Virus record (IMG/VR): IMGVR_UViG_3300036901_000025
Coordinates: 1-46,815 of that record
Origin: a virus
Length of the DNA: 46,815 nt
Reading direction: 5' to 3' (one strand)
Shown here: piece after piece, positions 42,706 through 46,815 of the stretch
Layout: every line of letters starts with the position of its first letter
Numbering within the stretch: position 1 is the stretch's first letter
Translations under genes and position numbers: made by a program
Notes under the pieces: generated by a model
The model's database searches: none
What the model saw: only the letters and a program-made list of their open reading frames with translations
Told to the model about the DNA's origin: nothing

Positions 42706-42714
42706 TGCTATACT
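42706..42714 (+). promoter_or_regulatory. extended -10 promoter, TGCTATACT, of the 42.7-44.5 kb cassette
   Basis: TGC-TATACT lies 27 bases upstream of ATG 42742, which has its own AAAGGAAAG ribosome site. Unlike the other boxes of this family, it therefore gives an mRNA with a normal leader. It lies between two divergent genes. Confidence 0.6.
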
Positions 42715-42741
42715 AAACTCTTAATCGATTAAAGGAAAGAC

Positions 42742-43218
42742 ATGTTTGAACGAGTATTGATTTATACCGAAGATGGAACCTTTCTGGGTTCTTCAATAAG
42801 GCGACAAGGAGCAATCAAACTTTACACCCAGAATTACTGGACGGAACAGGAAGAGCCGCTGTTTCAGCAACAGCTAAACGATCTCAATCGAAATCAAGCT
42901 ATTAGGGGGGTTTGGCCCGACGCTAGAGATCCAGAAGTTCAACAACTTTTAAACGACCCGAATTTCTACCCTGTCGAGCTTCATGAGATCGAAGTAATCG
43001 ATGAGGACAATAGCTATCTCGTATGGGAACAGGTACCCGCTGTAGATGACTCTGGAGCGGCTCTGGTGCCCCTCCAATTGGTTAACGGGGAGAACCTTGA
43101 TGAGAAGGCTTCTGTGATCGTTCACAAAAATATACTGGCTCCTGTGCGGCCATCAGAGGTCTTGGAGCGGACCCAAAAAGCATGTGCGGCAATTGCTGAG
43201 AAACGATCTGGAGCCTAA
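42742..43218 (+). CDS. hypothetical protein, first gene of the plus-strand cassette (158 aa)
   Basis: A soluble, acidic protein with a beta-strand start (MFERVLIYTEDGTFLGSSIR), a Gln/Asn-rich helical middle and a beta-rich second half (PVELHEIEVIDEDNSYLVWE). The C-terminus is a short helix (SEVLERTQKACAAIAEKRSG). No family is recognised. It has a strong ribosome site and lies behind its own promoter, antisense to the surrounding virion genes. Confidence 0.72.
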   Translation: MFERVLIYTEDGTFLGSSIRRQGAIKLYTQNYWTEQEEPLFQQQLNDLNRNQAIRGVWPDARDPEVQQLLNDPNFYPVELHEIEVIDEDNSYLVWEQVPAVDDSGAALVPLQLVNGENLDEKASVIVHKNILAPVRPSEVLERTQKACAAIAEKRSGA

Positions 43219-43219
43219 A

Positions 43220-43423
43220 ATGGTAATACCTGATCGTCTTCATGGATTGCGTTATCGTGCCTGGTCACGACTATTGCACCGATACTCCTTTCATCATACT
43301 CGTCGGATCGGCCCACTACCGGGTGGCGACTATATTCATCGCTGCGATTGGTGCGGAGTATCGCGTACCGAGTATCGGGGCACACCGCCATATAAGCCGC
43401 TGTCTGGTACAATAGACTTGTGA
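43220..43423 (+). CDS. small zinc-motif protein (67 aa)
   Basis: An Arg/His-rich protein beginning MVIPDRLHGLRYRAWSRLLH, with CDWCG near residue 45 and several flanking His residues, which could make a small zinc site. GGAG stands at good distance before ATG 43220, one base after the upstream stop. The last codons contain the -10 box of the downstream gene. It is short, so some doubt remains that it is expressed. Confidence 0.5.
   Translation: MVIPDRLHGLRYRAWSRLLHRYSFHHTRRIGPLPGGDYIHRCDWCGVSRTEYRGTPPYKPLSGTIDL
43405..43413 (+). promoter_or_regulatory. internal extended -10 promoter, TGGTACAAT
   Basis: TGG-TACAAT lies in the end of the small zinc-motif gene. Six bases later a GTG opens a 13-codon frame that leads into the phosphoesterase gene, the same spacing as the leaderless promoters of this phage. 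No -35 is visible. Confidence 0.45.
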
Positions 43424-43461
43424 AAATCGTAGCCACGGGTAAATTTTTAGAGGGTGGGTGA
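43420..43461 (+). CDS. 13-codon leader peptide frame before the phosphoesterase
   Basis: GTG 43420 opens MKIVATGKFLEGG and stops in GTGA at the phosphoesterase start, a four-base overlap of stop and start. A -10 box lies 6 bases upstream, so the frame would be translated from the very end of a leaderless mRNA and could hand ribosomes to the next gene. The peptide may also be chance. Confidence 0.35.
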   Translation: MKIVATGKFLEGG

Positions 43462-44174
43462 TTTACATCCGTATAATTGCCACGTCAGATACGCATGGAA
43501 AGCTGCCCTACATGGGTAGTAAGGAAGACAACATCGATCTCGCAATTTTCGTAGGTGATGTTTGTCCCATGACTGATCATAATCCAATCGCCCAGTTCAA
43601 GTGGCTTCGAGATACGTGGCTTCCATACCTACGTGAACTACCGGTTAAAAATGTGGTCTGGATCTTTGGCAACCACGACTTTGTTGGGGATATCCGAACA
43701 CCAATCCGCAATTATGTCGATGGCTTCAAACCGGAAGAGCTATATGACCTACTTTACGGAGATCCGCGAATTCACTATCTGGAAAATGAATCGACAGTCA
43801 TCGATGGAATTAAAATTTACGGATATCCCTATGTTGGCAATCTAATCGGATGGGCATTCAACCGGGAACCCAGCGTACTAGAGGATTATGCCTCTAGAAT
43901 TCCTCCCTGTGATATCCTGGTCACCCATGCCCCTCCATATGGATTCGGGGACAAAACTACCGGAGGATACTATGTGGGCGATACCTACTTATCAGAGAAT
44001 TTGAAACGCATCAATCCGAAGCTCGTTCTCTGCGGCCATATTCATGAGGGTCGGGGGGAATATCGCCACCCAAACATTGAGTTGGGCATTAATAACGTCG
44101 CCTATCTTAATGAGCGATACGAGCATAAGCTACATCTTATTCCGGTAAGGTTTGAAATCGATGCAACTGATTAA
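43458..44174 (+). CDS. calcineurin-like metallophosphoesterase, MPPED-type
   Basis: A 238-residue two-metal phosphoesterase. All five blocks are present: SDTH (D11, H13), GD (D34), GNHD (N72, H73), THAPPYG (H157) and CGHIHEGRG (H194, H196). The THxPP and GHIHEG wording resembles the MPPED1/MPPED2 and class III cyclic-nucleotide phosphodiesterase branch rather than the PP2A-like phage phosphatases. Substrate unproven. It uses a GTG start after AGAGGGTGG. It is co-directional with three other small genes in an early-type cassette within the virion operon and overlaps the membrane-protein gene by 14 bases. Confidence 0.9.
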   Translation: MIYIRIIATSDTHGKLPYMGSKEDNIDLAIFVGDVCPMTDHNPIAQFKWLRDTWLPYLRELPVKNVVWIFGNHDFVGDIRTPIRNYVDGFKPEELYDLLYGDPRIHYLENESTVIDGIKIYGYPYVGNLIGWAFNREPSVLEDYASRIPPCDILVTHAPPYGFGDKTTGGYYVGDTYLSENLKRINPKLVLCGHIHEGRGEYRHPNIELGINNVAYLNERYEHKLHLIPVRFEIDATD

Positions 44175-44487
44175 GACTACATTATCACCAGAGATTCTTC
44201 ATGGCGATCTGAAGATTGGAAAGCGGAGAATTCCTCGAAGGGTGATCTTTCCCACGATTATAGCTCTTCTGGTCGTTGTGGGATTACTATCGCCGCTGTT
44301 TGATCTTCATCACATCCACGGATTCCCCGGACCAAAGCTCTACACCCAACATCTATTTTTTGACGGGATCGCAGATGCGGGAGGATTTTATGCTAGCTCG
44401 TTCTGCAAACACTGGTACCATAAGGTCCCAATTGCTGTGGGATTTGCCCTAATCTCAACTTTTGCTCTTGTTACTCTAGTCGGTTAG
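44161..44487 (+). CDS. small membrane protein at the end of the cassette (108 aa)
   Basis: Two hydrophobic segments can serve as membrane helices: RVIFPTIIALLVVVGLLSPL near residues 28-47 and VPIAVGFALISTFALVTLVG at the C-terminal end. The loop between them holds His and a single Cys. It overlaps the phosphoesterase gene and ends 4 bases inside the stop region of the GH16 gene on the other strand. It could be a membrane anchor or partner for the phosphoesterase, a holin or an exclusion protein; the sequence does not decide. Confidence 0.65.
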   Translation: MQLIKTTLSPEILHGDLKIGKRRIPRRVIFPTIIALLVVVGLLSPLFDLHHIHGFPGPKLYTQHLFFDGIADAGGFYASSFCKHWYHKVPIAVGFALISTFALVTLVG

Positions 44488-45671
44488 GCCAGCGCCCACA
44501 ACGTCACACGAGAAATCGTTGTCGGGCTATCGCTCGCCTGGAACGCCCCGGCTGTGCCGCTGGAGAACAGCAGGTACATGTCGGATCCACTGTCGTTGGT
44601 TGGGTAAGTAAGAACGTTCACCCCGTTCCAGATGATGTAGTTCGTGCCGTTAGTGCGGAGAACGCCGTACTTGACCCACTGGCCCGGATACTGGGGGCCT
44701 GGCGTGTGGTTCGCGCTGTCGCCCGCCGATTCGTGGTAGTTCGAGGTCCAGGCGTTCGGACCGTCGAACTCGATGATGTCGATCTCCCCACCGTTTGGGT
44801 CGCCCTGCGCGGCGGTCCAGAACGTGAACCAGTTCGCGTCCGCCGGACAGTTGAGCAGAGCTTCGGCATAGGCGTACTGGAACTGGAATCCCTTACTGTT
44901 CTGGCGAAGGTCCGTGGTCGCTATCGCGCCGATCGAGCCGTTGTCATACGACGAGAACACCATGCCTTCGTCGGTGAACGAGATGTTGGCCTTGTCGAAG
45001 TTCGCTTTCCCGTTGAACTCTTGGCCACCGAACCAACTGTTGTTCCAAACCTCACCCCACGTCGGCTCGCCTAGAGTAGCGAAGTCGTAGTCGTAGAGGA
45101 GTGAGTCTGCGTTGACAAGTGATGCGAGATCGGCTGGCAGCGACGGCTGGTAGGTGCCCGGTGTGGGAGTTGGTACAGGAGTAGGTGTTGGAGTAGGTGT
45201 TGGAGTAGGTGTTGGCGCTGCTGTAACTACGAGATCAAGGGGTGCTTTTGCTGTAACGCCTTTAGAGTCCGTTACTTGGATTTGGGCGACATAGGTGTTG
45301 ACGCCCGACGTAATGGTACCGGTAATAACACCCGTACTATCACCAATGGTTAGGCTCCAAGGAAGGCCACCTACATTTTCCCAAGTATATGGGGGAGTAC
45401 CACCGGTTGCTTCTACAGTTGCCAAATATTCGGACCCTTCAACACCAGCGGGTATCGAAGTTGTTTCAATAACAAGTGCTGGAGGAGTTGGTACGGGAGT
45501 AGGAGCAGGCTGAACGGCTCCTGGAGTCAACGTAATTGTTAAGTCCTTACCAAGCGTAATGGTTTGGGCCTTCTCGGCAACAGTAGGAGCCTTTGCCGGT
45601 GCATGTACCTTTACAGCTACTTCAAGCTCTTCACCAGAAGAGAATTTTATACCAATTGGGGGATTACTCAT
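44484..45671 (-). CDS. head-side fibre with Ig-like domain, PT linker and GH16 glucanase domain
   Basis: A 395-residue modular protein. N-terminal ~60 residues of unknown type, probably the virion anchor; an Ig-like (He_PIG-type) domain about 70-150 (TGGTPPYTWENVGGLPWSLT); a Pro-Thr repeat linker; and a C-terminal GH16/concanavalin-like domain with EIDIIEFDG near 296-304, which holds both catalytic Glu residues intact. GH16 enzymes cut beta-1,3/1,4-glucans or galactans. The GH16 part is visibly GC-richer than the rest of the gene, suggesting recent acquisition. ATG 45671 overlaps the upstream gene by 8 bases; the longer frame to 45701 is less likely. Confidence 0.8.
   Translation of the reverse strand: MSNPPIGIKFSSGEELEVAVKVHAPAKAPTVAEKAQTITLGKDLTITLTPGAVQPAPTPVPTPPALVIETTSIPAGVEGSEYLATVEATGGTPPYTWENVGGLPWSLTIGDSTGVITGTITSGVNTYVAQIQVTDSKGVTAKAPLDLVVTAAPTPTPTPTPTPTPVPTPTPGTYQPSLPADLASLVNADSLLYDYDFATLGEPTWGEVWNNSWFGGQEFNGKANFDKANISFTDEGMVFSSYDNGSIGAIATTDLRQNSKGFQFQYAYAEALLNCPADANWFTFWTAAQGDPNGGEIDIIEFDGPNAWTSNYHESAGDSANHTPGPQYPGQWVKYGVLRTNGTNYIIWNGVNVLTYPTNDSGSDMYLLFSSGTAGAFQASDSPTTISRVTLWALA
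45178..45213 (-). repeat. three perfect 12-bp tandem repeats coding for the PT linker
   Basis: GGAGTAGGTGTT occurs three times without a mismatch, coding on the minus strand for Thr-Pro repeats between the Ig-like and GH16 domains. Such arrays change length by slippage, so linker length probably varies between relatives. The junction of foreign and native DNA lies just beyond. Confidence 0.75.
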
Positions 45672-45993
45672 CGGTCGGAGTTTCTTCCTCGGAAGAATCA
45701 TCCTTGATTTCTACTTCTGGCTCAACCTTCTTTGGTCGGCCCTTAGGCTTCGCTTCCCCTGGCTTAACCGGCTTGTCGCCAATTACGGCTGGCTCGGGAT
45801 CTCGTGCAATATCCTGCTGATCAGGATGAACAACCGGGGTCCCTACTGGACGAGCCTTGACGGCGGAGAGGTTAGCCTTGTCGGTCAAGTCTTGATAAAA
45901 CTTAACGATGTCAGCAACGGCTTCCTCTTCAAGAGCCTTAGCATCTGCAAACGCCTTTTCTGCTTCCTTCAAAAAATCTTCCCATTCAGACAT
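45664..45993 (-). CDS. small helical protein with AT-hook-like motif (109 aa)
   Basis: The N-terminal 45 residues are one long charged helix (MSEWEDFLKEAEKAFADAKA). The rest is Pro/Lys/Glu-rich, with KPKGRPKK near residue 84, which looks like an AT-hook, and an acidic end. It could be a head-associated or DNA-contacting protein. A good AAGGAAA ribosome site precedes the ATG. It overlaps the fibre gene by 8 bases. No family recognised. Confidence 0.65.
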   Translation of the reverse strand: MSEWEDFLKEAEKAFADAKALEEEAVADIVKFYQDLTDKANLSAVKARPVGTPVVHPDQQDIARDPEPAVIGDKPVKPGEAKPKGRPKKVEPEVEIKDDSSEEETPTDE

Positions 45994-46038
45994 GTGTTTT
46001 CCTTATTTAGAAATTCTACTCATTCTTTATCGGTCAGG

Positions 46039-46755
46039 TTACAAGCGATAATAAGGGCTTTGACCCTCTACGGGAGTACCAAGTCCTGGTCGGCCCTTTA
46101 GAAGCTCTTCAATACGCTCTTGAAGATGGCGTCTATCCTGTGGAGATAGCTCGATTCCCCGTGGAACTCTGAAAACGATCTCCTTTAGGGGTGCCCGCAA
46201 CTTCTCTAGCTTTTCGAAAAGTTCTGGATTAAAAGTTGTTCGTGGCTCTCGAAGCAACTTGACTGCCGGATCGGTCGCCAAGAATTCCTTTATTGGGAGA
46301 TTCACTCGGCGTCGATATTCCTCGGAATCGCGCGCTATTTTCTCCTTTTGCTCTTTGGTTAATGGTGGACGGCCCTCAGCTATCCCACTCTTATCAATGA
46401 GTTTTACATATTCATCGAGAGTTTCTTTTGGAAGCTCTTTTGGCTTCGGCGTCTCCAGAACCCAATTAATATCTTCTGGAGCCGCTGTTTTGCCATACTT
46501 CTTTTCAGCTTTTAGAACCTCATCCTTTGGTCCCGTTCGAATGATCTTCAGCTTTCCCTTTTTGCGAGCAATGATCTCATATCGATCTTCTCCCAAAGTG
46601 AAAGAAACAGAGTCCTTAACCTTTGTGACGACAGTTTCAATTTCCTCCCGAGAACGTCCATATACCTCCTCTTGTCGGTCATCTTTGATATAAAGGTCTT
46701 CCGAATCTACCGGATCTATAGTAGCTACTGTTACCCCTCCTATGTCGTCGCTCAT
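46039..46755 (-). CDS. hypothetical protein near the head genes (238 aa)
   Basis: A highly charged protein: an acidic start, a small beta region (SVSFTLGEDRYEIIARKKGK) and long basic helical stretches (LTKEQKEKIARDSEEYRRRV). No family recognised. AGAGG lies before the ATG. It follows a gene whose last 17 codons are visible at the right edge, probably a head structural gene, so it may be an assembly or head-associated protein. Confidence 0.7.
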   Translation of the reverse strand: MSDDIGGVTVATIDPVDSEDLYIKDDRQEEVYGRSREEIETVVTKVKDSVSFTLGEDRYEIIARKKGKLKIIRTGPKDEVLKAEKKYGKTAAPEDINWVLETPKPKELPKETLDEYVKLIDKSGIAEGRPPLTKEQKEKIARDSEEYRRRVNLPIKEFLATDPAVKLLREPRTTFNPELFEKLEKLRAPLKEIVFRVPRGIELSPQDRRHLQERIEELLKGRPGLGTPVEGQSPYYRL

Positions 46756-46760
46756 AACTC

Positions 46761-46815
46761 TTAACCTCTCTGGGTAGGATTGACTACGACTTGAAGACCA
46801 CCGATTCCAGCTTCG
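46761..46815 (-). CDS. partial C-terminus of an upstream gene
   Basis: The last 17 codons of a minus-strand gene, EAGIGGLQVVVNPTQRG, followed by TAA, enter at the right edge and end 5 bases before the start of the next gene. The small hydrophobic beta-like end suits a structural protein such as capsid, but too little is visible to say. Confidence 0.55.
   Translation of the reverse strand, partial: EAGIGGLQVVVNPTQRG

Noticed and set aside
44706-45074. A 122-codon plus-strand open frame opposite the GH16 domain
   Set aside because: It is antisense to a domain with an intact catalytic motif; long antisense frames are common in GC-rich DNA.
45178-45213. Short tandem repeats considered as a CRISPR-like array
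   Set aside because: Units are 12 bp with no spacers and encode a Thr-Pro linker in frame.
45559-46101. A 180-codon plus-strand open frame
   Set aside because: It crosses three minus-strand genes, has no ribosome site and its product is an aromatic/Leu-rich shadow.
19544-46815. Integrase, attachment sites or transposase that would indicate a temperate phage or inserted element
   Set aside because: No recombinase motif, terminal inverted repeats or target duplication could be recognised anywhere in the window.

Overview
The window is a continuous piece of a large tailed-phage genome with a contractile tail (myovirus type). The evidence is a sheath, tube, frameshifted tail-assembly chaperone, tape measure, gp25-like wedge and Baseplate_J protein in the usual order, plus a nearly complete phage replisome. 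No terminase large subunit, portal or major capsid gene is visible; they probably lie beyond the right edge, where the 3' end of another minus-strand gene enters. The host cannot be named. Several features fit a Gram-positive, perhaps actinobacterial, host: a tail hub with two peptidoglycan-hydrolase modules, a DnaE-type polymerase with an intact PHP domain, an SSB resembling those of actinophages, an adenosylcobalamin-dependent ribonucleotide reductase, and genes whose -10 box lies 6-7 nt before the start codon (leaderless mRNA). This is inference.

Layout. (1) 1-2182, minus strand: a cut-off GC-rich gene, two small Cys-rich proteins and class II ribonucleotide reductase. (2) 2183-2502: an AT-rich divergent control region with a hairpin, an alternating CG/TG tract, an 18-bp palindrome and promoters both ways. 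(3) 2503-15643, plus strand: replication and recombination genes, tightly packed and often overlapping: SWIM zinc protein, MerR-like HTH, P-loop kinase/ATPase, DnaC-like loader, DnaB-like helicase, primase, SSB, RNase H, Pol III alpha, RecA, PD-(D/E)XK resolvase, Cas4/RecB-like nuclease and RuvC-like resolvase. (4) 15644-19542, plus strand: a sigma-region-4-like regulator behind its own promoter, two uncharacterised proteins and an SNF2-type helicase. (5) 19544-46815, minus strand, transcribed right to left: virion genes from head-side proteins (46-44.5 kb) through neck, sheath, tube, chaperone, tape measure, hub and baseplate to PKD-domain adsorption proteins that meet the helicase gene end to end.

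Two plus-strand islands interrupt the minus-strand virion operon: a two-helix membrane protein at 37023-37292 and a four-gene cassette at 42742-44487 (a protein of unknown function, a small zinc protein, an MPPED-like metallophosphoesterase and a membrane protein). Both start behind extended -10 promoters of the type TGN-TAnnnT that also drive the early genes, so they are probably expressed early and independently of the structural genes.

Working together: RNR supplies dNTPs; loader, helicase, primase, SSB, RNase H and Pol III alpha copy the genome; RecA, the Cas4-like nuclease and two unrelated Holliday-junction resolvases process recombination intermediates; the sigma-like protein probably helps the switch to late genes. 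The tail hub carries lysozyme-like and NlpC/P60 modules for wall penetration. A head-side fibre carries an intact GH16 glucanase motif on visibly foreign, GC-rich DNA.
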